Below, in pieces: positions 46,822 to 55,735 of a stretch of DNA of 64,000 bases. The notes beneath the pieces were generated by a model. The model did not search any database. It was not told the origin of the DNA and was given only the letters and a program-made list of their open reading frames with translations. The DNA is from Orenia metallireducens (GTDB lineage Bacteria; Bacillota; Halanaerobiia; Halobacteroidales; Halobacteroidaceae). The stretch spans positions 269,196 through 333,195 of the forward strand of contig NZ_LWDV01000010.1 in assembly GCF_001693735.1 (NCBI RefSeq). Reading direction: 5' to 3'. The number at the start of each line of letters is the position of its first letter. Positions within the stretch are counted from its first letter, which is position 1. The position numbers were made by a program, and so were the translations under genes.

Positions 46822-48261
46822 CTACAGAATCAAATTCTCATCTTTTTTAGGACGAGCATCAAATTGTTCTTTCATATGGTCATAACCTTCTCTACCTAAT
46901 ACACCATAAGCATATTGTTTACCTAACTCTACACCTGGTTGATCAAAGGCATTGATATTATATAACTCTCCAATAAGGGCAGTTGTCATCTCATACATAT
47001 AGAAGAACTGTCCTAAGGTAAAAGCATTTACTTCTGGGAAAGTAACTGTGCAATTTAATCTATTATTATCAATTAAAGCCAGTTCAGTAGCTTTCTTCTC
47101 AGTAGTAATCAGCTCATTAAATGTATGCCCCCCCAAATAAGATACTCCATCAATATCCTCATAACCACGAGCAATCTCTAAAGTCTCTCTAAATTTCTCT
47201 ACTTCCAAGAAGGTAACAACCTTATCATAAGGTCCTTCCATATATAATTGGGCCTGGGAATGTTGGTCTGTAGCACCTAATGCTTTAATTGGAGTAGGTC
47301 CAACATTTACAACTTCACCTTGACGATTAAATTTCTTTCCTAAAGATTCTGCCCACATCTGACGGTACCAATCTGCCACATCTTTTAATACATGAGAGTA
47401 TGGCATCATTACAGACATTGGCTTACCATCTTGGTCTGCTAAATATTGTAACACTGCATTTAAATATGCAGGATTCTTCCAAACATCATCTGTATCACAG
47501 ATTTGATCCATATATTCTGCTCCTGCTAATAATTCTTCAATATCAACACCAGTAAAGGCAGCAGATACCAAACCAACTGGACTTAGTACAGAAAAACGCC
47601 CTCCCACAGTCTTAGGAATATAGAAAGTTTTAATTCCTTCTTCTTTAGCAATCTTGATTAAATCACCAGAATCCTTACTTGTAGTTGCAATAAAATGATC
47701 TGCTACTGCATCTTCACCTAGCTCTTTAATAACAGCTGCACGAGCAGTTAAAAATTGACTCATTGGTTCAGCAGTTCCACCTGATTTAGAGATTATATTG
47801 AACATAGTCTTTTCTAAATCTAACATATCCAATAAAGATTTTAAACGAGTTGGATCAACATTATCAGGAATAAATAGTCTTGGACAGCCATTTCTTGCTT
47901 CCTTCTTTAAATTATAATAAGGATCATTTAGAGCAGTCTGTACAGCAATATTACCTAATGCCGAACCACCAATCCCAAATACTACAAAATTATCATACTT
48001 CTCACGATTTTCCTCTGCAAATTCTTTAATCTCTTTAGCAATTTCTTTGTGATTATAAGGTAGATCCATCCAATCTAAATTACCTGCTGCTTTAGCTTCT
48101 TTAATTGCTTGATGGCCATTTGTTACTCTTTCTTGCATTGCGTCAATATCTTTTTTAGTATATCCATGCTCTTCACCAATAGTTGCAGCAAACATATTGT
48201 TAACATCCAACTTTAACCTCATTGATTCCTTCCAAGATAAATCTTCATATCTCTTTGTCAT
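46822..48261 (-). CDS. pgi: Glucose-6-phosphate isomerase, copy 2
   Basis: The protein has 479 residues and aligns over its whole length with copy 1. Signatures are VGGRFSVLSPVGLVS and LYNINAFDQPGVELGK. Differences from copy 1 are mainly conservative; one motif changes from SKSGGTAETM to SKSGGTAEPM. It lies at the end of the sorbitol locus, downstream of the GutQ/KpsF gene and a dead pgi fragment, so it may be used to bring sorbitol-derived fructose 6-phosphate into glucose 6-phosphate. AGGAGGAA precedes the ATG. Confidence 0.96.
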   Translation of the reverse strand: MTKRYEDLSWKESMRLKLDVNNMFAATIGEEHGYTKKDIDAMQERVTNGHQAIKEAKAAGNLDWMDLPYNHKEIAKEIKEFAEENREKYDNFVVFGIGGSALGNIAVQTALNDPYYNLKKEARNGCPRLFIPDNVDPTRLKSLLDMLDLEKTMFNIISKSGGTAEPMSQFLTARAAVIKELGEDAVADHFIATTSKDSGDLIKIAKEEGIKTFYIPKTVGGRFSVLSPVGLVSAAFTGVDIEELLAGAEYMDQICDTDDVWKNPAYLNAVLQYLADQDGKPMSVMMPYSHVLKDVADWYRQMWAESLGKKFNRQGEVVNVGPTPIKALGATDQHSQAQLYMEGPYDKVVTFLEVEKFRETLEIARGYEDIDGVSYLGGHTFNELITTEKKATELALIDNNRLNCTVTFPEVNAFTLGQFFYMYEMTTALIGELYNINAFDQPGVELGKQYAYGVLGREGYDHMKEQFDARPKKDENLIL

Positions 48262-48287
48262 TTTTTATTCCTCCTCATAATTTATTA

Positions 48288-48505
48288 TCTTTTATTACGG
48301 TCATCAAAATCTTCTTTCATATAATCATAACCTTCTCACCCTAATATGCCATAAGCATATTGTTTCCTAACTCTACAATATACTGGTTTAAAGTACTAAT
48401 ATTATATATTTTTTTAAGAAAAGTTGTTAACTCATCTATAAGAATTGCCCCTACACAAAAGTATTTACTTCTAGGAAGACAACTGTACAATTTAACCTAT
48501 TATAT
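48288..48505 (-). pseudogene. Decayed third copy of pgi (3' part)
   Basis: The 218 bp between kpsF and pgi copy 2 match the 3' part of pgi (46838-47070) base by base with many small gaps. Clear blocks are TCTTTCATATAATCATAACC, CCATAAGCATATTGTTTCC and TATTTACTTCTAGG. Frame is lost throughout. It is older than the other duplicates here. Confidence 0.85.
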
Positions 48506-48546
48506 CAGTTCTTCTATTGACACAATATGTAAAAATTAAGAAATAC

Positions 48547-49533
48547 TTATAACACTCCTGCTTTCAATAAATCTTGAAAGTTTACTATTCCAATAGGATT
48601 TCCTTTATCATCTATAATAGGCAAATCATTTATTTCTTTATCTTCCATTAATTTTAGCGCTTCAACAGCCAATCTCTCTGCTGTAATTACCACTGGGTCC
48701 TTAGTCATAACTTCTTTTGCCTTCATAGTTAATAAATCAGAATTCTTTTCTAATTCACGCCTAATATCACCATCAGTAATTATTCCAACTAATTCTCCTT
48801 CATTATTTATAACATTTATAGCCCCCATTCTAGATGAAGTCATCTCAAATAATGTCTCTTTCAAAGTAAGCTCTTCTATGACAATTGGATTACTTTCTCT
48901 AACATTTAATACATCAGCAACTGTTAGTAGCAATTTTTTACCTAAACTACCTCCTGGATGGTACAAAGCAAAGTCTTTAGGTTGAAAGTCCCTTGCTTTT
49001 AATAAAGCAAGAGCAAGAGCATCCCCAAAAGCTAACATTGCTGTAGTACTAGCCGTTGGCGCAAGATTTAAAGGACAAGCCTCTCTTTCTACACTAGTAT
49101 CTAAAATATAATCTGCATTTTGAGCTAAAGTTGAAGACAATCCTCCTGTCATAGCAATAATCTTAGCACCGATTCTTTTAATAAAAGGCAAAATATCAAC
49201 TATTTCATCACTTTCTCCACTATTAGATATAGCAATTACAATATCTTTATCTGTAATCATACCTAAATCACCATGAATAGCTTCAGCAGGGTGCAAAAAA
49301 AAGGATGGAGTACCTGTACTAGCTAAAGTAGCTGCCAACTTTTTAGCAATTACTCCCGCTTTACCCATACCAGTCATAATAATTCTATCCTCACATTTTA
49401 AAATTTCTTTCACAACCTCTATAAATTTATCATTAACTGAATTCTTCAAATTCAAAATAGCATTAGCTTCAATTTCCAAAACTTCTCTTGCTTGCTGCTT
49501 AATATTATTATCTAGATTATTTTCAATAGTCAT
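48547..49533 (-). CDS. SIS-CBS sugar-phosphate isomerase (KpsF/GutQ family)
   Basis: The protein has 328 residues. The SIS domain (about 30-185) contains MTGMGKAGVIAKKLAATLAS and HPAEAIHGDLGM with ISNSGES; two CBS domains follow (about 205-328). The family makes arabinose 5-phosphate from ribulose 5-phosphate. In E. coli the paralogue gutQ lies in the glucitol operon, as this gene does here. An organism with an outer membrane could also use arabinose 5-phosphate for Kdo. Which role applies is open. Confidence 0.9.
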   Translation of the reverse strand: MTIENNLDNNIKQQAREVLEIEANAILNLKNSVNDKFIEVVKEILKCEDRIIMTGMGKAGVIAKKLAATLASTGTPSFFLHPAEAIHGDLGMITDKDIVIAISNSGESDEIVDILPFIKRIGAKIIAMTGGLSSTLAQNADYILDTSVEREACPLNLAPTASTTAMLAFGDALALALLKARDFQPKDFALYHPGGSLGKKLLLTVADVLNVRESNPIVIEELTLKETLFEMTSSRMGAINVINNEGELVGIITDGDIRRELEKNSDLLTMKAKEVMTKDPVVITAERLAVEALKLMEDKEINDLPIIDDKGNPIGIVNFQDLLKAGVL

Positions 49534-49571
49534 TTATCAAATACTCCTATTATTAAATTTATACTATCATA

Positions 49572-50537
49572 TCATAATTTATAATTAATTAGCTTTCTAG
49601 CTGTTATCTCATTAGTAATTAAAACATTTATAAAGCCTCCTCGTAAAGCCCCTAAAATTGAAGGAACTTTATCTACTGATTCAGCTACAGCAATAGAATA
49701 ATTTATATCTTGTAATTTTTCTAGTTCTATAGCAATTGTCCTATCACTTATATAAGAATCTATTATATTACCATCTATATCATAATATCTAGAACAAATA
49801 TCTCCTACAGCGTTCTTCTCCGTTAAATATTCTATATCTTCATTCCCAAAATAACCTGTCCAAATCATGTTAGATGATTTTATTGGAGTACCTATACCTA
49901 CTACTGCTATATCAACTTTATCCCAAAATTCTAATACTTCTCTAATATTTGCATCTTTAATTAGAGCTTCCTTGGTACTTTTCTCTGAAGTTATAGCTGG
50001 TACATAAAGATGACGCTCAGTAGCATTAAAAGTAGTAGCTACTTTAGAAATTATCGTATTTACATCATACTTATTATTCATATCACCTGGTCCACCAACT
50101 AAAGGAATTATTGTTAAGTCGGCACTCTTACATTCTTCTTTATGAGCCAATAATTCCTCTGCTAAAGCAGCTAAAGTCGTTCCCCAAGCAAACCCCATTA
50201 TATTACCATCTTTAATAATTCTTTTTAATAAATCAACTCCAGCTAAACCTAAATTTCTTTTTTTCACTTCCTCAGTTTGTTTAGACGAAGAGGGAACAAC
50301 ACAAACTTCCTTAAGATTAAAATTTTCTTCTAATTTTCTTTCTAGTTCAATATATTCATTATAATCATTATCTATCTCTATTTTTACAATTTCTTCTTCT
50401 CTTGCTTTTTTTAGCATTCTACTAATGGTAGTTCTGTGAACTCCTAACTTTTTAGCAATTTGACTTTGATTCATCTCATCAATATAATACATTCGAGCAA
50501 CTTTTGTTAATATTCTTGACTCATTATCTTTACTCAT
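49572..50537 (-). CDS. SorC/DeoR-family sugar-binding transcriptional regulator
   Basis: The protein has 321 residues. The N-terminal HTH (MNQSQIAKKLGVHRTTISRM, about 18-37) is followed by the sugar-binding SorC domain with GFAWGTTLAALAEEL, PLVGGPGDMN, VATTFNATERHLYVP and VGIGTPIKSS. It should sense a sugar phosphate and control the neighbouring sorbitol genes. The likely target is the inverted repeat around the gutM promoter, 4.4 kb upstream. Its own start has AAGGAGAGTG. Confidence 0.9.
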   Translation of the reverse strand: MSKDNESRILTKVARMYYIDEMNQSQIAKKLGVHRTTISRMLKKAREEEIVKIEIDNDYNEYIELERKLEENFNLKEVCVVPSSSKQTEEVKKRNLGLAGVDLLKRIIKDGNIMGFAWGTTLAALAEELLAHKEECKSADLTIIPLVGGPGDMNNKYDVNTIISKVATTFNATERHLYVPAITSEKSTKEALIKDANIREVLEFWDKVDIAVVGIGTPIKSSNMIWTGYFGNEDIEYLTEKNAVGDICSRYYDIDGNIIDSYISDRTIAIELEKLQDINYSIAVAESVDKVPSILGALRGGFINVLITNEITARKLINYKL

Positions 50538-51141
50538 AATTCACTCTCCTTCAGCACTTTACAAGAAATCTAAATAAAAAATAATAGAAAAAGAAAACCA
50601 TACCCATGAATATTATATCAAATACAAAATGATATTTATAAATATCATTTTCTTAATATTTCTACTCAAAAGATTTTCAAGATGTTCTTCTTTTAACCTG
50701 CAATTTCAATTATAATCTTTAATAAAAGATTGTATTATATATATTGTATAATCTTATTTTTAACTATGTCTATAATAGTAAATAATTTATGCTATTTTTA
50801 ATATAGACATAAATAAATTTTTCAATAATCCTTTTAGCAATTATACAATATATTGAAATAGTGAAATTATCCTTTATGAGTTAAAAATATCTTTGTTCTT
50901 TGATAATTATCTAGTTCATGCTGAACAGGGTGTAGTCATTTATATTAGAGGTGAACTAATTTTAAGAAATCGGAAATATCTAAACTTGAAAACATAAAAA
51001 TATATCTTGATTTAAAGAATAGTTTATTTACTAATAAAATGAACCTTACTTAATTTAAGGTATATGCTAGTATATTCACTTTATAAACTCTATCAATATA
51101 TCATAGGAAAATAGTTTATAGAATTTAATTAATTATATAGA
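50538..51141. other. Non-coding gap between srlD and the regulator
   Basis: The gap is AT-rich. A plus-strand frame of about 45 codons (about 50875-50997, with SLFFDNYLVHAEQGVVIYIR) looks better than chance but has no start codon or ribosome site. I cannot assign it. No other feature was seen. Confidence 0.35.
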
Positions 51142-51171
51142 AGGTATTCTATCATTTCTAATAGAATACCT
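51142..51171 (-). terminator. Hairpin after srlD
   Basis: The arms AGGTATTCTA and TAGAATACCT, with a 10-nt loop, lie 24 nt past the srlD stop. The tail TTCTATATAATT is only moderately T-rich. The regulator gene downstream would then have its own promoter. Confidence 0.65.
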
Positions 51172-51194
51172 CCCATATAATAATCAAACTCCAT

Positions 51195-52019
51195 CTACCC
51201 TCTTGATTTTCCACCAGAGATATTATAAGTTGTACCATGAATATATCCTGCTCTTTTAGAAGCTAAAAAACATGCTAGATTAGCTGCTTCTCTCAACTTG
51301 CCTTCCCTTCCTAATGGTACTGAAACATTCTTATAGCCAGTTCTAAGTTCATTTACAGTTTTACCACGTGTATAAGCAAGAGCTTCTTCATATTCTAAAG
51401 TTCTTAATCCAGTTTCCTCCATAATACCTGGAGCCATACCAACAACCCTAATACCATATTTACCTAATTCCTTACACCATGATCTAGTAAATGAATAAAG
51501 AGATGCCTTTGTTGCTGCATAACAACTTTGACCTTCAGATCCTTCCAAACCACACTCAGAATCAATATTAATGATTACTCCACTCTCTTTTTTAATCATT
51601 TCACGTGCAACTGCTTGAGTAACAAATAAAACACCTTTTATATTGATATCAATCATAAAGTTAACAGATTTTTGATTAAGTTCATATTTACTTTTAGCAT
51701 CCTTAGAGTCTACTAATAATCTTGGTATGTTAATTCCTGCATTATTAATTAATACATCTATTTTTCCGTATTTTTCTATTGTCTGAGCTACCATTTCCTC
51801 GATATCTTCTTGATTAGTTACATCAGTTTTTACAAATAAATGCTTATCTGCACCACCATCAAATTCTGAAAGTACTTCTTGACCATCTGGATTTATATCT
51901 GCAACTACAATATTACTTCCCTGTTCAGCAAAAGCCGTTGCTATTTCTTTACCAATTCCAGAAGCAGCACCAGTTATAATAACAGTCTTAGCTTCTAAAT
52001 CTAACCATTTATCACACAT
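51195..52019 (-). CDS. srlD: Sorbitol-6-phosphate 2-dehydrogenase (SDR family)
   Basis: The protein is about 274 residues, starting at MCDKWLDLEAKTVII, 7 nt after AAGGGTGA. The NAD-binding TGAASGIGKEIA and the catalytic tetrad residues in NNAGINIPR, DSECGLEG and YAATKAS are in place. The family alone would allow many alcohols, but the position in a glucitol PTS locus indicates oxidation of sorbitol 6-phosphate to fructose 6-phosphate. It ends the srl gene row. Confidence 0.88.
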   Translation of the reverse strand: MCDKWLDLEAKTVIITGAASGIGKEIATAFAEQGSNIVVADINPDGQEVLSEFDGGADKHLFVKTDVTNQEDIEEMVAQTIEKYGKIDVLINNAGINIPRLLVDSKDAKSKYELNQKSVNFMIDINIKGVLFVTQAVAREMIKKESGVIINIDSECGLEGSEGQSCYAATKASLYSFTRSWCKELGKYGIRVVGMAPGIMEETGLRTLEYEEALAYTRGKTVNELRTGYKNVSVPLGREGKLREAANLACFLASKRAGYIHGTTYNISGGKSRG

Positions 52020-52163
52020 TAATATCACCCTTTTCTTATTTTCTTATATTTTATATCACATTTTGTTAAGAGTTTTCTTATCGTATTTTGCTAAATTTAC
52101 CAGAAGAATTCATCTCCTAATATAAACACTCCCGATAAATTTAGCTCTTGTAATATCATCAGC

Positions 52164-52240
52164 CTTTTAAATGATATAATCTAAATCAATTAAATTCTTA
52201 TTTACAACAGCTCCTACTGCTGTAACCTTATATTCCATAG
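52164..52240 (-). pseudogene. Fragment of a duplicated srlB
   Basis: Directly after the srlB stop codon lies a degenerate copy of the gene's inner part. TTTACAACAGCTCCTACTGC and TGTAACCTTATATTCCAT match 52393-52432 within srlB, and weaker likeness extends to both sides. Translated it reads EYKVTAVGAVVNKNL against EYEITAVGDVVNENL. Confidence 0.8.
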
Positions 52241-52253
52241 GTTCCTTTAATCC

Positions 52254-52619
52254 TTATTTTCTAAATATTTCTATGATATCTCCTATATCTATAGAAGGCA
52301 TCTCTTTAGCTTCCATATGAAGACTTCCAGCAAGTTCTGCTGTTGTATCACCATCAAATTTTAAAGTTATATGACCTAAATTAGCTAAATTCTCATTTAC
52401 AACATCTCCTACTGCTGTAATCTCATATTCCATATCACTAATTTTAAGCATATCACCTACTTTAATGTCCTGATTTAATTGGTTTTTACCATGAAGAACA
52501 CAATATTCTTGTAATTCATCAGGAGCATTATCCATAAATAGAATAATCATCTTTCCTGAAAGAAATTCTTCAAATTGTGCACCCAAATCTGTTACATTTG
52601 TCTCATAAATCTTCTCCAC
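52254..52619 (-). CDS. srlB: PTS glucitol/sorbitol-specific IIA component
   Basis: The protein is about 121 residues. I take the GTG at 52619 as start because GAGGTGA lies 5 nt upstream; the product begins MEKIYETNVTDLG, matching the N-terminus of E. coli SrlB. The earlier GTG lies inside the ribosome site. The phosphorylated His is probably in CVLHGKNQ (about residue 43). It carries phosphate from HPr to the IIB domain of SrlE. Confidence 0.92.
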   Translation of the reverse strand: MEKIYETNVTDLGAQFEEFLSGKMIILFMDNAPDELQEYCVLHGKNQLNQDIKVGDMLKISDMEYEITAVGDVVNENLANLGHITLKFDGDTTAELAGSLHMEAKEMPSIDIGDIIEIFRK

Positions 52620-52743
52620 TTTAGTCACCTCACAATGATATTTTATACCTCTAAACTTATTTCTTATACCTATATCATTGACTCTAAAGCCACAATATAT
52701 TATAATTATTACATATCACATTAATATCACATTTTTGAGAAGG

Positions 52744-52786
52744 CCTTGGTAAAATAATCTATCTCCTAATAGATTATTAACCAAGG
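52744..52786. terminator. Hairpin between srlE and srlB
   Basis: The arms CCTTGGT..ATAATCTAT and complement lie 11 nt after the srlE stop codon. No T-run follows on the minus strand, so it may rather stabilise the upstream mRNA part or reduce, not stop, srlB expression. Confidence 0.6.
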
Positions 52787-52796
52787 ACTTTTCCTT

Positions 52797-53780
52797 TTAT
52801 CCTGAATAAAGTCCAAAACTTGCTAACCATGCTACTAATACGGTTGTTGGTCCTGTTAAGAATCTTGAATAAAGAACTGAAGGTACACCAACCTCAACTG
52901 TCTCAGGCTCTGCTTCTGCAAGACCTAAACCAACTGGAACAAAGTCACAAGCAGCTTGTGAGTTTATTGCAAATAATGCTGGCAATGCTAATTGTGGTGG
53001 TATATTACCTTTAGCAATCTCAACCCCAACTAATGTTCCTATAACCTGTGCAATAACAGCCCCTGGCCCTAAAAACGGTGATAATAAGGGGAAGGAACAA
53101 ATTGCAGAAATAATCACCAATCCTGGTACTGTACCAGCAAGAGGAGTAAGTAAACTAGCAAATACATCACCAATTCCAGTCTTTAAAATTACTCCAATTA
53201 ACATTGTTACAAAAGCCATAAATGGTAAAATAGTTTTTAAAACTGTATCAATTGCATCACGACCTGCTTGATACAATACTCCAACTAATTCTCCCATTCC
53301 CTGTCCAATTCTAACTAATAAACCATCAGATTGTTCACTTAATTTCTTACTAGTATCATACTTAGGTTTCTTAGCAGTAGATTTAGTAGTTTCTTCTACT
53401 ACATGAACTTCTCCATCATATAATTCTACATTTTTATCCTTAACTCCTGAAACATATATATCTTCTTTAATATGCTTGGCTAATGGACCACTTGGACCAG
53501 TAGGTTTCACATTAATTGTTGGAATCTGCTTTTGTGGATAAATTCCACATCTCAATGTTCCTCCACAATCAATAATAACACATGCAATCTCATCATCTGG
53601 GACCTTTGTCTTAAATCCATTTACTAACTGTGCACCAGTTAACTCTGCAATCTTTTCAGCAACTGATGTAATTGGACCACCTGTTATATTAACAATTTTA
53701 TCTCTTTTCTCAGTAGGTTTTATTGTTAATGGCCCACCAAAACCACCAGGTCCAGCACTTACTTTAATAGCTTTATACAT
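52797..53780 (-). CDS. srlE: PTS glucitol/sorbitol-specific IIBC component
   Basis: The protein has 327 residues. The N-terminal IIB domain starts [18 protein letters not shown] and has the probable phosphocysteine in [12 protein letters not shown] linker (about 125-150) is followed by a C-terminal membrane part with about four helices ([56 protein letters not shown]). It phosphorylates sorbitol during uptake together with SrlA. AAAGGAGG precedes the ATG. Confidence 0.95.
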   Translation of the reverse strand: MYKAIKVSAGPGGFGGPLTIKPTEKRDKIVNITGGPITSVAEKIAELTGAQLVNGFKTKVPDDEIACVIIDCGGTLRCGIYPQKQIPTINVKPTGPSGPLAKHIKEDIYVSGVKDKNVELYDGEVHVVEETTKSTAKKPKYDTSKKLSEQSDGLLVRIGQGMGELVGVLYQAGRDAIDTVLKTILPFMAFVTMLIGVILKTGIGDVFASLLTPLAGTVPGLVIISAICSFPLLSPFLGPGAVIAQVIGTLVGVEIAKGNIPPQLALPALFAINSQAACDFVPVGLGLAEAEPETVEVGVPSVLYSRFLTGPTTVLVAWLASFGLYSG

Positions 53781-53835
53781 AATTTTAAGCCTCCTTTATT
53801 TTGTTAATCATTAAGTTACAACATTAATAATTACT

Positions 53836-53880
53836 ATCATGTAATTCAGCTTTTAATTTAATTCAGCTTTTAATTTAATT
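53836..53880. repeat. 17-bp tandem repeat at the srlA 3' end
   Basis: The unit AATTAAATTAAAAGCTG (minus strand) occurs twice in direct succession. The stop codon of srlA lies within the second copy, so the duplication has set the present C-terminus (GIKLKAELN). Confidence 0.85.
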
Positions 53881-54404
53881 CCTTGTTGTCTTTCAACAAA
53901 AGCTGTAGTAAAGTCAGTAATCCAACCTCTAAAGAAGTTTGTGACTACACCAACTAAAAAGTATCTAACAGCTAAATCGGTTGTTGATAATCCTAGCTTT
54001 TCAATACCTGCTGCAACTCCAAGGAATACAAATAGCTCACCTGGGTTTACATGTGGAAATAGTCCATTCATTGTATGACAAGAGAAAGAAGCAGCTGCAT
54101 AATAACTTGGCTTATATTTCTCTGGTAAAAATTTACCTAAAGATAAAGTCATTGGATTCATAAAGAAGAAAGTTCCTATTACCGGCAATACAAGATATCT
54201 TAAGAAAGGATTTGCCGTACATTTTTTCAAGAACCATTCTACTCTCTCTTCACCAATAAACTTAACCAAAGCATTCATTGCTACCAACAACACAATTAAT
54301 GTAGGAACAAAACCTGAAACCCAACTAACCAGAACTTCTCCACCTTTTTCAAAAGCACCGATAAATGTTTCTGCTGCTTTTACTAAAACATTCATAAATT
54401 CCAT
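53853..54404 (-). CDS. srlA: PTS glucitol/sorbitol-specific IIC component
   Basis: The protein has 183 residues and three to four membrane helices. [49 protein letters not shown] and [20 protein letters not shown] are typical SrlA segments (shown in parts no longer than the motif). It forms the sugar channel with SrlE. A 17-bp tandem repeat covers its end. The ATG follows AAAGGGGGA. Confidence 0.94.
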   Translation of the reverse strand: MEFMNVLVKAAETFIGAFEKGGEVLVSWVSGFVPTLIVLLVAMNALVKFIGEERVEWFLKKCTANPFLRYLVLPVIGTFFFMNPMTLSLGKFLPEKYKPSYYAAASFSCHTMNGLFPHVNPGELFVFLGVAAGIEKLGLSTTDLAVRYFLVGVVTNFFRGWITDFTTAFVERQQGIKLKAELN

Positions 54405-54513
54405 TAATTTAATCCCCCTTTTTAATTTTTTATTTTTACATATAGTGATCTACACCTTATCTTTATAATTCACTCCCTTCAGTTTAATTAATAATCTATT
54501 TTTAAAATTTAGA

Positions 54514-54876
54514 TTATTTCAATTTATAATTTTTTATTGCATTTTTAACTGCCTTTTTTATACCTTTACTATATTCATTTAAGTCATCATCATTAATCTT
54601 ATTAAGAGCTAAATCCTCTAACCCTTCTAACAACTTCATTCTAGCCAAAACTGAAATTCCTTCCATATACTCTCCTTTTATAATTCTGCCACTATCATCT
54701 ATAGCAAATGCAACTACAGTGCCTGAGGAAATTTTACCTTTGTTTTTACCAACTATTACTTTACCTAATTTTCTCAATTCACTATAATGAGTATTAAAAT
54801 CTTTTATTTGCAAATAACCTAAGGCTGTTTGAACAATCCATGCAATAGCTCCTAAAATTATAAGTTGATAGATAAT
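54514..54876 (-). CDS. gutM: GutM glucitol operon activator, probable non-AUG start
   Basis: The conserved part is IAWIVQTALGYLQI, FNTHYSELRKLGKV and VVAFAIDDSGRII, as in E. coli GutM (119 residues). The N-terminal membrane helix (about 2-21) is encoded upstream of the TTG at 54813. In that frame there is no ATG, GTG or TTG before an in-frame stop; the only candidates are ATT (54876) and ATC (54873), just after GGGGGAG. Starting at ATT gives 121 residues. GutM co-activates the glucitol genes in E. coli. It is the first gene of this operon. Confidence 0.8.
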   Translation of the reverse strand: MIYQLIILGAIAWIVQTALGYLQIKDFNTHYSELRKLGKVIVGKNKGKISSGTVVAFAIDDSGRIIKGEYMEGISVLARMKLLEGLEDLALNKINDDDLNEYSKGIKKAVKNAIKNYKLK

Positions 54877-54900
54877 AACTCCCCCTTTCTTAGATAAAAA

Positions 54901-54978
54901 CCCATACTTTGGTATATCAATCTATAATTCAAACAAATAGTTTGACAACATATTATATATTGAGATACCAAGTATGGG
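54901..54978 (-). promoter_or_regulatory. Promoter of the sorbitol operon within inverted-repeat arms
   Basis: The arms CCCATACTTTGGTATATCAAT (one gap) at 54901-54921 and its near complement at 54959-54978 enclose a minus-strand TTGTCA, then 16-17 bp, then TATAGA. Within this lies a second palindrome, CAAAC..GTTTG (54930-54944). This is a good operator region for the SorC-type regulator, about 25 bp before gutM. Confidence 0.65.
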
Positions 54979-55482
54979 TGGTTATAAGCTTATAATTATT
55001 ATACCCAATGTGTTTTTTTGTATAAAATTAGCTTTTTATAATATAAATATCAATATTTTATTTTATTTGGATAGTTTTAGATTTAACCAACTTTATAATG
55101 AAATAATAAATAGTTATTTTTTATTGCATTATGTTAGTTATCTATACTTGTATTATAGTATAACTATATTTTTGGAATAGTCATAAATGTATAATAAATT
55201 ATTTTTACTACTCACACTTACTAATATAATTAATTACAAATAACTGAAAAACTATCTTCTCTTATTTTATATTAATTAAGAAAGAGCAAATAGATATTAA
55301 TAACTTATTAGTCTTATATTTTTGCACATTTGTGCTTGTCGCTAGTCATTTGTTCTTTACACTTTTATATTAACACATATCGATAATATAGTCAAGAATA
55401 TATAATAAGTTATTTTTTTCACTTATATTCATTTAATCTTATCGCTTCATTGTAAAATCAAATTGAAATAAATAAAAATATC
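54979..55482. other. AT-rich gap between the sorbitol operon and the IS remnants
   Basis: Apart from poor ORFs without ribosome sites, nothing recognisable is present. Confidence 0.4.
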
Positions 55483-55735
55483 CATAGTGAACCGAACTGT
55501 AATATAATTAAATCACCACAAAATAAAAACATTACAGGAGGGTTTACACTATGGACTACTTAAATGATACACCAAAATCTCGAAAAAATAAACATTTAAA
55601 TGCTTATGAACGTGGTCAAATTGCCTTATTATATTCCGAAGGAATGTCTTCTTATGGTATTGCAAATCGCTTAGGTAGAGCTTATAACACTATCATACGT
55701 GTTAACTTAAGCCAATTTTTTACAATTGCTTAATG
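55483..55735 (+). mobile_element. 5' fragment of an IS30-family element
   Basis: From about 55483 (ATAGTGAACCGAACTG, possible left end) a leader with AGGAGGG leads to a 60-codon frame at 55551-55733. It reads HLNAYERGQIALLYSEGMSS and YGIANRLGRAYNTI, the N-terminal HTH of IS30 transposases. After that the sequence leaves the family and stops. The DDE domain is missing, so it is dead. Confidence 0.8.
55551..55733 (+). pseudogene. Truncated IS30-family transposase
   Basis: Only the first 50 or so residues of an IS30 transposase remain, including the HTH_38 motif. The last ten residues come from the junction DNA. The break lies next to the end of the IS4-family remnant, consistent with insertion or deletion between the two elements. 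Confidence 0.8.

Noticed and set aside
51195-52019. General glucose or 3-oxoacyl reductase reading of the SDR gene
   Set aside because: The fold allows it, but the setting between sorbitol PTS genes makes sorbitol-6-phosphate dehydrogenase the better call.
54974-55180. 68-codon plus-strand ORF beside the gutM promoter
   Set aside because: It starts in the operator arm, is very AT-rich and lacks a ribosome binding site.
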